Shown here: positions 1 to 13,267 of the stretch, one piece after another
Position numbering within the stretch: the first letter of the stretch is position 1
How the letters are laid out: every line of letters starts with the position of its first letter
Source: Tetracentron sinense
Lineage: Eukaryota; Streptophyta; Magnoliopsida; Trochodendrales; Trochodendraceae
Reading direction: 5' to 3'
NCBI GenBank assembly: GCA_015143295.1
Contig: CM026574.1
Location: forward strand, 10,604,938 to 10,668,937
Length of the DNA stretch: 64,000 bases
Notes under the pieces: generated by a model
What the model saw: the letters and a program-made list of their open reading frames with translations, nothing else
Databases searched by the model: none
What the model was told of the DNA's origin: nothing
Made by a program: the position numbers and the translations under genes

Positions 1-1590
1 AATAAACTCTATGTTTATTCTCATATAATATCATTGGCATATAAACAAATATTTTATTAGGCTATTTTTATGTAAAACACCTCCACAATTTCAAATATTA
101 TATAATACACCCAAATTTTAAAATGAGTTTCTCTATGATAACACATGATAAATACTTCACTAACCAGCTAGGTTAATTCAGTCACATAATTCATATTGTA
201 TAACAGTCAAAGCATGTGATCCGATCACCTTTAAATCAACCATCATTTATCAACAACATAACTCTAAACATATGGTGTTATATGGAGGTCTTTTTTATAT
301 ATATGTTATATACAATATACATGCTCATAGCTCAACTTGACTTGTCTTGCACAAGATATTTAGCGTGTCACATTAAGTAATATACAAATTGAGTGTATAT
401 GCGCAATACTCTAGTTAAGATACACTATCTATTGTATGTTTTCTTAACATACAATCATATATGTGAGTTTATCAAGGATATCTATGTGCTTATATATCCC
501 ACTCAGAAGAGCTATAAATCTCATTAAGATAATTTCTTCAACCTCTAAACGACATATATCTTATGTAATATTCACACCATAAGAAGGAACTTGGAGAATG
601 TTATTCTCCTACAGTACATCACCTCAATATGGGTATATATGGGCAAATTACCCAATTTACTAGCATTTCATTCTACTTTACATTATCTCATTCATTTGCA
701 AATAAGTGTAAACTTGGATTATAAATAGTAGTTTTATATAAGCCTTGATTTTAAAAAAAAACCCCCCACAATATTTAGAATTGAAAAGGAAAAGCATTTT
801 CAACTTTCCTTAATTCTATTATCACATTATTATCAAGATCTAAAATTTTTTATATCTTATTGTTTATGGTAAAGGCAATAAATGCACATCTCCTTGATTC
901 ATATTCTTATTTTAATTTTTTTTTAAGAATTATTTAGTCTTACCATAGCTAAACAATCACATATTTTAAAATAATTTAAACGAGGTTATCTGACTCTCCA
1001 AATTTCATATACTCAGTTTTATTCTCTTACTTGTGTCCAACCCTTTATAGTTATTGCAATTTATCAAGTCATCTAATCATATATGACAATAAACTATGAC
1101 ATGCAATTTTGCAAGTAATTAACTGATAATATAAATAAATAAAATTGAGTTTCAAAAATTTGATCGTTCATTTGAAGTGTTACTGATGTGTGTGTGCAAC
1201 TCCTGATTTTCTAAATGGACCTCATCCTTTATTGTGGTCCCACATCTCCAGGATTACGCTGGATCAAACGAATCTGAAATCAGACTTTTATCAACTTCGA
1301 TATTGCAGAAAATGCGTTGTTACTTTTATGTTCGCTTCACACCAGATCCGGTTTAATATTAAGCTCAGTGTATAAACTTTGCCAAGATGTCTTAAAATTC
1401 CTCCAATGCCTGCACCATTCCCACGGAGGGATCCATCTGTGTTTAAATCCAAATAGTTATGGGGGAGGGATCCAAGAACAGGTCTTGCTGTTGGAAACGA
1501 CAAACTCAACTACTATTCCCCAATTCGCCAAGAACTCCCTATTTCTTATATTGTCTTCAACCTATGGAGTCGAAAAGGCAAATCTACTTC
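1..1590. other. AT-rich sequence, no gene recognised
   Basis: Strongly AT-rich sequence with short reading frames only and no domain that I recognise on either strand. It may be older repeat material, because the sequence to its right is a retrotransposon remnant, but nothing in it identifies a family. Confidence 0.5.
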
Positions 1591-1599
1591 TAGTATCAA

Positions 1600-1757
1600 T
1601 ATGGATCATTGTAATAATTGAGATTGTGTCTTGGAAATTCTTTTTCGTATCAATAAGAGAGGCAATCAGTTTATCATTCAAACATCAATGTAAGGAGGTC
1701 GGTTATCCTCAAAGTAAGCACTACATTTTCAAAATTGCAAAGAAGAAGAGATTAACA
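1600..1757 (+). repeat. 5' LTR remnant of element A
   Basis: The last about 120 bases align by eye with 16340-16459, including the words 'gagagg/gagaga', 'aaacatcaat' and 'agaagagattaaca'. Only the distal part is recognisable, and the left border is not defined. Confidence 0.5.
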
Positions 1758-2915
1758 CATAGATATTAGAATGGGCATTCCTACAATGACATAAGCTACA
1801 TTAAATGCACAGATTGGTGATATGATGTTGTTGCTGAAGGAAAAGATAGAGAATCAAGAGAGGATATTACATGGATTGATGTAGAGGATCACTACTATGG
1901 ACTCCAGAATTGAACATATTCCAAGTTGCTAAAACAAAGAAAAGTGGAGGACTAAAACGAGCGATCCATCAATTAGAACAATGGCATTCCTACAATAGAA
2001 TTTGGCCATATGATTCAGATTCAAATGACCAAATTGGACTTTCATCGACCCTTCAGGTTGGTTGTATTAGGCAGAGCAATTCTATGTTCATCAATAGAAC
2101 CCAGTGTCTCAACGATTGTTAATTACTTCCTTCTATATGGAAGGAAAGGCCCTCCATTGGTTCTGGTGGATGGAGAGGTCCGGTGCAATTACGAGCCCTT
2201 CTCAAAATGAAGACCCGATTGCTGTAGTATCGAAGATCCACAAACTACTTCAGTGGAGCACTATCAAACCCAATTTGAAGAGCTTACCAATCCCATGGAA
2301 TGACCTAATAAGTCTTTCATGATGAGCTATTTTGTTGGTGGATTGAAAGAATAGATTCATTTAAGCATCCAAATGTTGAACCCTCATGTATGCTATCAAA
2401 TTGGTGCACATGCATGAATAAGGAGACAACCACGTTCAGAAATTGGTAGGATGACTCCAACCATCAACATGGGATCCAACAAGCTAAAAACCCCACCATG
2501 AAACATTTGACCCCAATTGGCATAAAGGAAAGAAGAGGCAATCAACTTTGTTACAATTGCAATGATAAGTTTGTTGTGGGGCATGAATTTAATGTGCAAA
2601 AACTCTTCCTCATGGAAGGTAATTAGCATGAAGAGAATGTCATGAAAGAGAGGTAAAATCTGAAGATGTTGATGATTAAGGGATAAAGGAAGACTCAGAC
2701 CCTTCTCCAAAAATTTCCCTTCATGCCATCGTGAGAAATCATCCACCCTAAACCTTGAGGGTCAAGGGACGGTTGGGTAAGGCCTTTATCATGGTACTAG
2801 TGGATTGAAGAAGTACCCATAATTTCTTGGATCCCCATATTACACACAAGTCTAGGTGGATTGTGGTTAGAGATGGTCAATTTGAAGTAGATGTTGTGAA
2901 TGGAGACCTGATTCT
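1758..2915 (+). mobile_element. gag and protease region of element A
   Basis: Fragments in more than one frame resemble plant chromovirus gag (around 2000-2400), a zinc-knuckle-like stretch (around 2530-2600) and an aspartic protease region (around 2690-2900). The element is broken in many places here. The downstream continuation is found only after about 11700, on the far side of element B. Confidence 0.6.
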
Positions 2916-5889
2916 TTGTTTTCAGTTCATGTAAGGAGTTCCCATCGTAGTAAAATTCTATCTCGGGGCCTAGTTGTAGAACCATCTGAATTTGAGGGTG
3001 AGGAAAAAAATATTAATAAGGACCAAGGTTCTTCTTCAACTTCACCAATTCTCATTCCCGAGGCATCCTACATGCCTAAAGCCCCTTATCATTCTTGTTT
3101 GACTGACCCATCACCCTTTGGTAAAAATGGAGCAAAGATGGAAGACATGATTGAGGTTTTCAAACAAGTCAAGATAAATCTACATCTACTTGACGCAATC
3201 AAAAAAATTCTTGCTTACTCCAGATTCTTGAAGGACTTGTGCACTCAAAAGCGCAAATCAAGAACTCATGTGTCTAAGAAAGTCTTTCTAACTGAACAAG
3301 TCAGCGCTTTGCTTCAACATATCACTCCTCCTAAATTTAAAGATCCAAGTGATCCTACCATCTTATGCATTATTGGATATCACTCCATTGATTGGTCCCT
3401 TATAGATTTAGGAGCAAGTATTAATTTACTCCCTTTCTCGGTTTATGAGAAACTTGGGTTGGATAAACTACACACTACATCAGTCATTCTGCAACTAGCC
3501 GACAAATCAGTTGATATTGAACCGGTTCGAAATCCCAACAGGTAAATTCTGGTGATCCTCGGTCGATCCTTCTTGGCCATGGTCAATGCATGTATTAATT
3601 ATCGAATAGGGTGAAGGATTTGTCTTTTGGGAATATGAAGGTCTAGTTGAACATCTTCAGCACTTCCCAACAACCTACGAATGATGAAGAATTCTTTTTG
3701 GTCGACTCTATTGAAGAGATGGTTGATAATTCACTTCCTTACATCCTATCTAAAGACTCATATGAAGCATGTCTCTCTCATTTCAATGTAGATTACTTTG
3801 ATGTTGAGGGATCCATTGAGGAAGTCAACTACTTGCTAAACTCGACTTCTTACATAGATTTTCTCCCTTGGAAAGCCTGGAAATAATCCCTACCTTCCAC
3901 CTCTAGCATTCTAGTCATTCATTCCTTAGAGGCGCCACCTACTCTTGAGTTGAAGTCACTTCCTGCTTCACTTGAATATGTCTTCTTAGGACTAAAAGAG
4001 ACTCTCCCAGTCATCATTGCATATGACTTATCAAATGAGCAAGAGAGTCAATTGATTTTTTTGTTCAAAAAGAACAAAGGATCTATGGGGTGGACCATAG
4101 TAGATTATAAGGGAATCAACCTGTGTGCATGCATCACATCCATCTTGAATAGGGAAGCACAACGGTGGTTGAATCCTAATATGAAAGAGGTAGGGATGAA
4201 AGAGGTAGTGAAGTTATTAGATGCAAGTATCATATACTTCATCTCAGATACTAAGTGGGTATGCTCCATTCAAGTGGTACCAAATAATTACTAGCTGTAG
4301 TCTATACCTTAGATATATAAATTTTGATCCTATCTCCTAGGGTCTAAAATCTTAATGTAAACTAATCATGCTGCTTTGCGGCATCTCCTTTATAAGAAGG
4401 ACACTAAGCCTAGGTTGATTAGATGGATCCTCCTACTTCAGGAGTTTGACATAGAGATCTAGGACAAGAAAGGTTCCGACAATGTGGTCATCGACCATTT
4501 ATCTAGAATCCTAGTTGAATCCTCTCTAAAACCTTGCCCCTTCCATGACTCCTTTCCAGACGAGCAACTGTTTGAGATAAACAAAGTTCAACCACCACAT
4601 GGTTTGTTGATATTATCAATTATCTCACAATTAGGAAGATCTCATCTCAATGCTCTAAGCAAAACAAATCCCGGTTCTTTGCCAAATAAAATACTATTTC
4701 TGGGAGGATCCAAAATTATTTAAATATTACCCAGACCAAGTGATCCAGAAATGTGTGCCCGAGAGTGAATTCTAAAGCATTCTTACCTTTTGTCACTCTT
4801 TCACATGCAAAGGTCACTTTGGAGGAAAAAAGACCGCAACTAAGGTCTTACAAAGTAGTTTTTATTGGTTCTCAATCTTTAAAATGTCCAAGACTTTTGT
4901 CAGGCTTTTTTAAGGTGCCAATAATTAGGTGCAATATTTCGGAGAGACATAATGCCTCTTACCCTAATTCTAATTGTAGAATTATTCGATGTATGGGATA
5001 TTGACTTCATTGTCCATTCCTACCATCCTTTGGATTTGAATACATTTTAGTGGCGGTGGACTATGTCTCCTAGTGGATGAAAGCGGTTGCCACAAAGACT
5101 AATGACCACAAGGTCGTGGTCAAATTTCTTTAAGAAAATATCTTTTGTCGTTTTAGTATCCCACGAGCAATTATAAGTGATGGAGGAAAATACTTCCTCA
5201 ATTGATAATTTGAGGCTTTAACCTCAAATAGTCCATCACTTATAAGGTAGCTATACCTTATCACCCCACAAATGAGTGGCTAAGTCGAGGTATTAAATAG
5301 AGAGATCAAGAATATCCTCATGAAAACAATGAGGACAAATCGAAAAGACTTGTCTATAAGGCTCAATGATGCCCTTTGGGCTTATCGTATAACTTTTAAG
5401 ATCTCAATTGGAATGTCTCCCTATAGCCTCGTTGTTGGCAAAGCTTGCCACCTTCTAGTGGAGCTGGAACACAAAGCCCTTGGGCCATTAAGAAGTTTAA
5501 CTTCGATATGGCCCTAACGAGATCTAATCGGAAACTCCAACTCTCTGAATTAGAAGAGATGCGTAATGATGCATATGATAGTGCAAAAATCTATAAAGCT
5601 AAAACCAAAGCTTTCTCTGACATGACTATCTTATGAAAGTCTTTTATACCAAATCAAAAAGTCTGACTTTCAATTCAAGTTTACGCCTCTTTCTCGGTAA
5701 GCTTCGCTCTAGATGGGACGACCCTCATATTGTAACCACTCTTTTTGTTTCTTTCGTACGATTGTGGAGGAAGGGAATTGAAGTGGAGTGTGGAGGCCAA
5801 GTTGAAATTGAGTTAGAAACATTTGGAAATTTTTGGGTTTGATTGTTTTAGGGGTGTTTCAAGAACAAGCACCACGTATTTGAGAGTGT

Positions 5890-7630
5890 GCCTAAGTTCA
5901 TAATTTTGATTAAAAATGGCACCAAAAAGGAAGAAAGTAGCAGATAAAATTGCCCAGCCCCAAACCCAACCCCAAGTAGAGAAACCAATAGGGAAATTTG
6001 CTACTTGGAAGGTCACTCCCCAAACCCAATTCGATGTTGAATATTTTTGAGGTTTGGAGGAGACTGCTCCTACTATTGTTGAGTTGGAGAACAGGGGTCT
6101 CCAGTGCCTTCTTGGATCACCATCTAAGGTGTGCCCTCGATTGGTCCACCTATTCTATCCGAATATGATGAAGAGTTCCGAGGATGGAACGGATGCCCTC
6201 GAGGTCACCTTGGAGGGTCACACTTTTGAGTTCACCATAGAGATAGTTGGCCTAGCACTAGGTTGCCCGTTGAACTCTCACCATGGTTTTGCATACTTAC
6301 CTGCACCTAGGAATGGGACCTCCCTTCATGAGATCGATTGCAGGTGCACGCGTTGGTCCTACCTTCCCACTACTTTGTGGTTCGTCAACTCGATATTCTG
6401 GCATAATTTGTATCTGATAGGACACAAGACTAAGATATGAGGTGCCTTATTAGATGCCATTTACGAGGTATAGAGGGGTATTGGGTGAATGCAGCAGAGT
6501 ATGTATATAGGACTATGCAGAGGATCTACTATGAGGCCATTGAGACTCCTCTCCAGGCTACTAAGAGTTGGCATCTCTTGTTTGGAAACCTCATTACCAA
6601 ACTTTTGGAGCACCAGGGCCATGTAGGGCTGCAAACGGATGCGGATATTATCCGTATCTGATTCGTATCCGCATCCGTTTAGTCGGATATTTATCCGAAA
6701 ACATATCCGGCGAAGCGAATTCGGATAGTAAATCACCATCCATTTATATTCAGATACGGATTCGGATACTGATACATCCGATCCGTTAAATATCCATCCA
6801 ATTATATAATATATATAAATAATATATTTTAAATTTATAAATTTAATATTACCTTTAAAATAAAAAATTATATATTTTTACATTTTTAAATATTAATTTA
6901 TATTATTTTAATTTTTTTTTAAAATAATCGGATAATCCGGATACTATCCGAATCCGGATATTTTTAATCGGAGTCGGATACGGATATCATATTTCAATAT
7001 CCGCTGGATATTTATCCGGATACGGATATTCGGATATATAAACGGATACGAATTTGGATATACCAATATCCGCTTTGTATCCGCTCCGTTTGCAGCCCTA
7101 GGGCCATGTTATCAGTGAGTCTAAGCCCGTAGTTGATTCTGTTAGATTTGGTGTGCAATAGTGGGAGAAGAGCTACAATGCCCAAAAGAAGGCCACCGAC
7201 AAGAGGATTCCTACAACTGATCATCCTGGTGATGATACATCAGTTAGTGAGGCTAATGCAGATATGTCTCCTCCCCACTCTCCTCAGTCTGCTTAGTATC
7301 CTCCTGCTCCTCAGTATCCACCCGAGTCTTCTCAGTTTTGAGATCAAGTAGAGGCACCAGTGTACAGATTCGCCAAGAGTTTGCCTCTTTCCAGGCCCAT
7401 TAGGAACAACGTTGGGAAATCTAGGACTAGTGTTGGGAGTCCCAACAACATTTTATGGATGAGTCCAGGAAATTCCAATAGCAACATCCTGCTGAGTTCT
7501 ATGAGTTTAGAGACCAAGCCGGTCAGAGGTGGGCCCATGATGATGCATTTCGTACCCAATAGATGCAGAGTAGCTTTGACATGCATCAGATGATGAGGGC
7601 TGTGTTCAATTCCTAGTTTCCATCTCCCCC
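5890..7630 (+). mobile_element. Extra 3' reading-frame region of element B, holding a MITE
   Basis: Downstream of the integrase lies a degraded frame starting near 5918, with a lysine-rich start and a central part resembling the plant transposon-type ORF that some Tat/Athila elements carry beside pol. It is interrupted by the MITE at 6625-7099, and recognisable sequence resumes right after it. Family placement is by position and general resemblance only. Confidence 0.45.
6625..7099. mobile_element. MITE, 475 bp, terminal inverted repeats, 10-bp target duplication
   Basis: The element begins AGGGCTGCAAACGGA and ends TCCGTTTGCAGCCCT, a perfect 15-base terminal inverted repeat. The host decamer AGGGCCATGT is present immediately left (6615-6624) and right (7100-7109). 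The interior is AT-rich and full of short ATCCG/CGGAT words in both orientations, so the ends would fold back further. A 9-10 bp duplication fits a Mutator-derived non-autonomous element. hAT (8 bp) fits less well. It has no coding capacity. It is inserted in element B and so is younger than B. Confidence 0.85.
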
Positions 7631-8049
7631 TCCTCCTCAGTAGACAATGCCTCTTATCCCTAGTTTAGGATTTTTGTTTCTCTTGAGTCTGTTGTACGGA
7701 GTTCTGCTCATATCTTCAGTTGTTTATTTTGCTTTTATAGAGTCAGTCTGTTACTTGTTTATCCACTTATGTAAATGAAGATGTAAGCCTGGATCCTATA
7801 TTTTTCACACACACACATGCTTATATATAATGAATCTTTTACATCTATTTTTTGTGTAGATATTTCTTGTATTGTACTAAACCTATTAGGTGTAGTTTGG
7901 ACGAAGTTTGAAGTGATTTTTACCCATTCTTGGTTTATTTTCACACCCCTTCGCCCTTCTCATTATGGATTGCTTATCACCTCTTAGGTATTATTGTTGT
8001 AATCTCTTCTATGCTTGATTTCTATTGTTACATTGAGGATAATGTAATC

Positions 8050-9120
8050 TTTAAATTTGAGATTGGGAAATAATAGCCATTATTTTTATTTTCTTGGGTG
8101 ATTGTTCAACCTGCAATAAGGTAGGACATGCAAACAGTGAAAATTAAGACTGAACTATTCTGAATTTGAAAAATTGTGATACATATAGGGTAATCCAATT
8201 CTAATTGATAGGTTTAAATTTGAGAACACATGATCCTAAATAGACACAATTTTTAACCCTTCACTGAATTACTCATGTCGAAAAAATTTTTAAATTCATA
8301 AACACACTTTGATAATCTGCATGAGCACTCTAACATATTGTCTAGTGGGGTTTGAAACCAAACTAATTGATTGGTACTTTTTTTAACTCATAAGAAGTTA
8401 GATCACCTAGAAATTGAACATCACCATTGATTAAACTGAAAAAAAAAATATTATGACAAAAATGGGTTACCTGACCGGGTTTTGCACTTAGTAACCAGAC
8501 ATCTTGCCTTACTAAGCAAAGTGTTCGCATCAAACCGTGTAAGCTTAGGAATGGATAAAATAACTCAACAAAAAAGAGTCTTTATTATTTAATTACTTAT
8601 TCACCGAACCAAATTTTCTACCTAGTAACCGAGCCTCTTACCTCACTAAGTAGAGAGTGTTTGCGTCAAACAGTTGGGGTTTTGGAACGAAAATCTATCA
8701 TTGTGTGACTATTCTAAGTTCGAAGCCAATTTGACTCGAGTTAATAAGCTCTTAGAGGTGTCTTTACACCTGGTATCCTAAAATCTTTTGGTTTGGGAGT
8801 CATTGGCCTAACACTCGCTACACAAGTTGTCTAGAATGCTTAATGGAAGTCACACTTATATACTTATATATATAAAAAAATTTGAGAAAAAGTTGAAAAT
8901 TGTAAAGTGAAGCCTCAGTAGTGTCTTGTGTCTTTACTTACAAGCATCAAAGTCTATGATGATGAAGACCGAAGAAGTTCGATTGAAGATATTCAAAGCA
9001 TCGCATTCGTCTCACTCATAGGATTATAAGTGACCTAGATACCTTATACTTCAGATGCAAATTGACTTAGAATCATTCTATGTACCTTAGGTGACTAGAT
9101 ATAAGCCTATAAGGAGTTAG
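8050..9120 (+). other. 3' untranslated region of element B with a degenerate repeat pair
   Basis: No coding sequence is seen. Two related stretches, near 8465-8560 and 8605-8695, share words such as 'tagtaacc', 'ttac/cactaag' and 'gcgtcaaac'. Such sequence is known from 3' untranslated regions of plant Tat/Athila elements. A polypurine-like stretch near 8045-8070 is a possible alternative end. Confidence 0.4.
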
Positions 9121-9129
9121 AAATGTATA

Positions 9130-10110
9130 ACAATTCTTGTTCGGTGTATGGGGCATGATTCATTGACCGTTGTTTAGATTTGGGTCCATAATATATGAAA
9201 ATTGAAGCCGTTGAAAAGATCTAGTACTTTCATTAAGGAAGTTTTGGCAAATTCTGGACCGGTCGACCAATACTTACCTTCGGTCGACCGAGGTACAAGA
9301 TTTTTTATATGGGTTATTTTTCCAGAGAGTTATATTAATGTTTGCTCGACCGGCCATTCCTTGGGTCGATCCATAGTGGTTCGATCGACACATATAAAGG
9401 CTGGTCGACCTCTCCATGTGTCTTTTCTCTCTTAACTTGATGTTAACACTCCTTATTGTATTGTAACACTTCTTGTGACCCTATATATGTTGGGTTTGAT
9501 CCCCATTCGACCCAAGAGAATTGGGAGAGTTTAGAGAGAGTTTCTAAAGGAAAATTAGGGTTTTCCAAACCCATTCTCCTCTCCTCTTCCACCCTAGAGT
9601 ATGCAAGTCTTTATTTGATCATTCTTGCTTGGTATTTCATTGTTTGGATTCAAACTAGGCAACCATCAACCTGTTCTTGTTAAGAACAACTTGGTTATAG
9701 TAATCTGAAGCCTTTGTGAATGAGATCGATCTGAGGAGGATCATGGATATTTGGTCAGAGGAATCTGAAGCCGTCATTGACGGAGATCGATCTTTGAAGA
9801 TCGTGGCTTATGTGGAGACACAAAGAGAAGAACATGCTACTGCGGTAGATTATGAGTCTTGCAAAATCGTGATTGCTTTTGAAGGTGAGAAGGACTGAGT
9901 ATTGAGGATTGTAGTGTCGAGTCCGATTGAGTACAGTTTGAGTCTTGTAAGTATTTGTTTATTTGTCTTAGTGATATATATTTGCTGAACTAGGTCCAGT
10001 AGTTTTTTTCGAAAGGGTTCCCACATAAAAATACCTTGTGTTGAGGTTTGCTTGTTTCCATTATTCGGCTCATCATCCCTTAGTTAATAATTTGATTGCA
10101 CAATTTAAAA
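9130..10110 (+). repeat. LTR-like insertion with GGTCGACC-type palindromes
   Basis: Around 9255-9420 there is a cluster of CGGTCGACC / GGTCGACC / TCGATCGA-type palindromes. A TATA-like 'cctatatatg' follows near 9480, then purine-rich leader-like sequence and an LTR-like tail near 10000-10110. This architecture (U3 motif cluster, TATA, R/U5) suggests an LTR. Exact ends and target duplication were not found, and the family is uncertain (a Copia-type LTR is possible). Confidence 0.4.
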
Positions 10111-10402
10111 AATGTAGACAGACTTATAGGGAGACCTAGCCACCCCCTTGGGTTTGTGAGTTCTCAACTCAAAAATATTAGTTTTGGGGCTCATCGGATT
10201 TTTTCATAGATGTTTGTGGGTATCATCACTGTAAATCTTCACGAGACTTTACTCATCCACTAGGGCCATATAGGGGTTTAAAAGGCTTGTTGCATTTGCT
10301 AAATGCAATCAGAGGTCCAACGAAAGGAGATATAGATTTACACTTAGTTTAGTTTTTATTTTTGTATTGCTTGAGGACTAGCAATATATAAGTTTGGGGT
10401 TA

Positions 10403-11672
10403 TGATCTGTATTAATTGTTACACATTTATACACCTCAAACTTGTTAGTTCCTAAGAGTTCTTTTTTGTAACTGTTTTACGGTACTTGGTTGTCTTTGTC
10501 CCTTTTAGGTTCAAGTAAGGAAAAGAAGATAAAATTGTTGATTTACAAACTTCAAAGATTCAGAAGAACCTCAACCATATGAAGAACCAAAGAAAGAAGA
10601 AATCTAGAAGAATTAGAACTCTGCGACCGATCATGACATTGTGTGTGATTGATCGCAGGTCGGAACTCTGCGACCGATGGTGAAACCTGCGCTCGATCAC
10701 AAATGGTACAGAAGATTTCTGGAAATTTTACCTGAGTACGATCGATCGCAGGTATCAACGTTTTGGCCTCAAAATTCGTTTACAAAAGAGAGGGGTTTGT
10801 GCCTTATTGGGGTTCCCTAAATCCTAATTGGATAGGAAACCCTCTTTCTATAAATAGGGAGGCCATTAGCCATAAGAAGTAATAAGAATTTTGGGATTTT
10901 AAAGAGAAAAAGAAGCTCTGGAGATCTATAAAGCATTGGGGATGAGTTCTTCGTGTTTGTCTATAAAGATGATGTTCTCCTCCCTTGCGCTAGCTGAACT
11001 AACTCTCCATTCTAAGGTTTGGATGAAACTCTAGCCCAGTAACTGTGTATTTATTTAGATTTCAAGTTTGTAAACATTGATTGCATAATGAGAGAGTTAT
11101 TTATTCGTTCTCAATAGAGTTTTATCCTTGTCTTAGGTGTTATGAATTTGAGATTGAAATCACTTGTGTTAATTTTTTGTGATTGTTAATATTAGTTTTA
11201 TGCAATGGTTTTAATTGTTCAAGAGATTAAATACTAAGATATTTTATCCTAAAGGAAGACGAATGATTTCACCACCCAGTTTAATGTGTATTATTCGTGT
11301 TAACCGAAGATAATATTGCCTAGAATTTGATCCCATGTATCTTTCTTGATATATTGAGAGGGGACGTGTCATCACTCTCATTGTAATGTTTGCAATTTGA
11401 GAAATCTGAGTGAACATAATTCGAGATCAATTATGAGGATAGTAGTGGATTCAAACGTCCTAGATCTTCTTTCCAAAAGATCACAAAAATCCTTTAGTTG
11501 ATTCTTCATTAAAAGTCATTAGTTTAATTCTTGTATTAGTTTAATTCAATTTAAAATCAACTTCTGCCCTCATTAATTCAGAATTAATCTCAATAAAAAG
11601 GCAACGAAACCATCACAATCCTCTTTGGTTCGACACCCTTACTAGTAACTATTCTACAAAGTTATTACTACA
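10403..11672 (+). repeat. 3' LTR of element B
   Basis: Starts TGATCTG directly after the polypurine tract 'agtttggggtta'. Palindromes of the GATCGATC / TGCGACCGAT kind lie at about 10620-10755, a TATA box 'tctataaata' at about 10849, and the end has the 'ggttcgacaccc' type sequence common in Tat-group LTR tails. The right border is placed at one of two 'ctaca' words (11657 or 11672). The partner 5' LTR is absent. Confidence 0.55.
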
Positions 11673-11699
11673 AGGTATATTAAATTATGTAACGACCAC

Positions 11700-12350
11700 T
11701 CACCATGGAGTTCAAAATGGGAAATGAATCTTGCACATTGAAAGGAGAGGTTACCATGGAGATGTGGTTTCTTAACGACAATAATGTGAGGAAGACCAAT
11801 CCCAAGAGAAACTGTAGCATGTTTCTACAAATTTACAGTGTAACTTGATTCTTGCTTCGCAACCACATGAACCAAAAATTCAGGCCATGTTAACCAAATT
11901 AAAGGATATGTTTGCAGAAACAACATGCCTACAACTTCCACAACATCAAGACCATTTAATCATATTGCAAACCGGAACAAAACCCGTTAGTGGGAGACCA
12001 TATAGATACTCATGCTACCAAAAAATTGAAATTGAAAATCTAGTCTAAGAATTGATAATAAAAATGGAGTGATTCGACCAAGTCAAAGTCCTTTTTCCTC
12101 TATAGTCTTACTAGTTCCAAAAAGTGTAGTCATGGCGGCTTTGTGTGGACTATAGAGCTTTGACAAGTTTCCAATACCTATAACTATAAGTAAAGAATTA
12201 TTGGACGAGTTGCATGGAGTGCAAATTTTTTCATAGCTTGACATTCATTCAGTTTATGGAAGCAAATCTTCTGTGTTCTTCCCTGAGTTCTTTCTTATGG
12301 CCAAAGTTTTTGAAGTCCAAGATCTATTCAAGTGGTGTTTATAGCTATTA
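11700..12350 (+). mobile_element. Protease end and reverse transcriptase start of element A
   Basis: The sequence resumes element A to the right of B. It holds the end of the protease-RT linker (near 11707-11760) and the N-terminal part of a chromovirus-like RT (about 11845-12230). Most of the RT palm and RNase H regions are missing. Confidence 0.6.
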
Positions 12351-12359
12351 AATCCATAC

Positions 12360-12780
12360 ATGTGAATTAATAGCTATATCTTTGCCCATGGCCACATGGA
12401 TTGATGACTGGAGGGTGAGCATGAAGAAAGTCTAGAAATTTAAGAGAAGATAAGGCAATTGAGTCTAGGGATCTTGGACCCGACAAGTTATACCGAGCAT
12501 AGTGGGATCTTATTTCATAAAGGTAGATTTTATTTACCTCTATATTCTTCTCTAAAAAGATAGATTCTACATCGCTTCCATGATAGTCCGTTAGGGGCCC
12601 ACTTAGGTTTTCACATAACTTACAAACATGTGAATCAAATTTTACTAGAACAAGAGAAGAGATGTACATGATCATTCTGTGAGTGTGATTCTTTTCAATG
12701 CAATAAGGATAAAAATACCTCACCAGTTGGATTACTTCAACCTCTCCTAATCCCTTCACATATTTGAACAGATATCTCAA
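12360..12780. other. Unidentified block between RT and integrase of element A
   Basis: This block replaces the RNase H region expected here. One minus-strand open frame of 137 codons covers it, but it resembles no protein that I recognise and starts and ends near the block borders. It is most likely repeat material of unknown kind, not a gene. Confidence 0.35.
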
Positions 12781-12789
12781 TGGCTTTCA

Positions 12790-13262
12790 TTGATGAGCTC
12801 CCTTATCTTATGGTAGAGATATGATTATGGTGGTGATAGATCATTTCTCTAAATATGCCCATTTTATTCTTCTCTCACAATCATATACAACAACAATGCT
12901 AGCAAGGTTGTTCCTTCATCATGTATTCAAACTTCAAGTCATGCCATCATCCATTATTAGTGATAGAGATCCGCACATTTACTAAAAACTTTTTGAACTA
13001 ATTTTTCAAGCCAAAAGGGACGAATCTAAGCTTAAGCTCAACCTATCACCCTCAGTCTGATGGAAAGACTAAGATCATTAACAAAAGTCTTGAACACTAC
13101 TTGCGAAGTATCTACAATATGAAACCAAAGGACTGGTGCAAATGGGATGCTCTTGCCGAGTCTTGGTACAACACCAAAACTTAATTGGCTACTAGTCTCA
13201 CACCGTATGAAATCATCTATGAGATTCCTCCACCTAGTTTACTATCGTAAGTCAAGGGGATT
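12790..13262 (+). mobile_element. Integrase core region of element A
   Basis: Degraded integrase core of chromovirus type, recognisable from the region around the conserved aspartates and the 'HPQSDG'-type neighbourhood. It is broken in several places and interrupted at its right end by the LTR-like block at 13268. Confidence 0.6.
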
Positions 13263-13267
13263 ACTAA

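Larger units (their letters stand above)
2916..11672 (+). mobile_element. Ty3/Gypsy fossil B, Tat/Athila group, inserted in A
   Basis: A plus-strand Ty3/Gypsy remnant of the non-chromovirus plant group. Around 2916-3545 it resembles the gag-protease linker and protease typical of Athila/Tat elements. RNase H-like sequence is near 4360-4580, integrase-like sequence near 4990-5830, and an extra reading frame follows the integrase at about 5890-7630. A long 3' untranslated region, a polypurine tract (about 10391-10402) and a 3' LTR close the element. No 5' LTR was found, so the left end is truncated or lost. It is old and broken many times. It separates the protease from the rest of element A, so it is younger than A. 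Confidence 0.65.

Noticed and set aside
1190-1769. Short plus-strand ORFs (up to 150 codons) left of element A
   Set aside because: They overlap the 5' LTR remnant and resemble no protein; open by chance.
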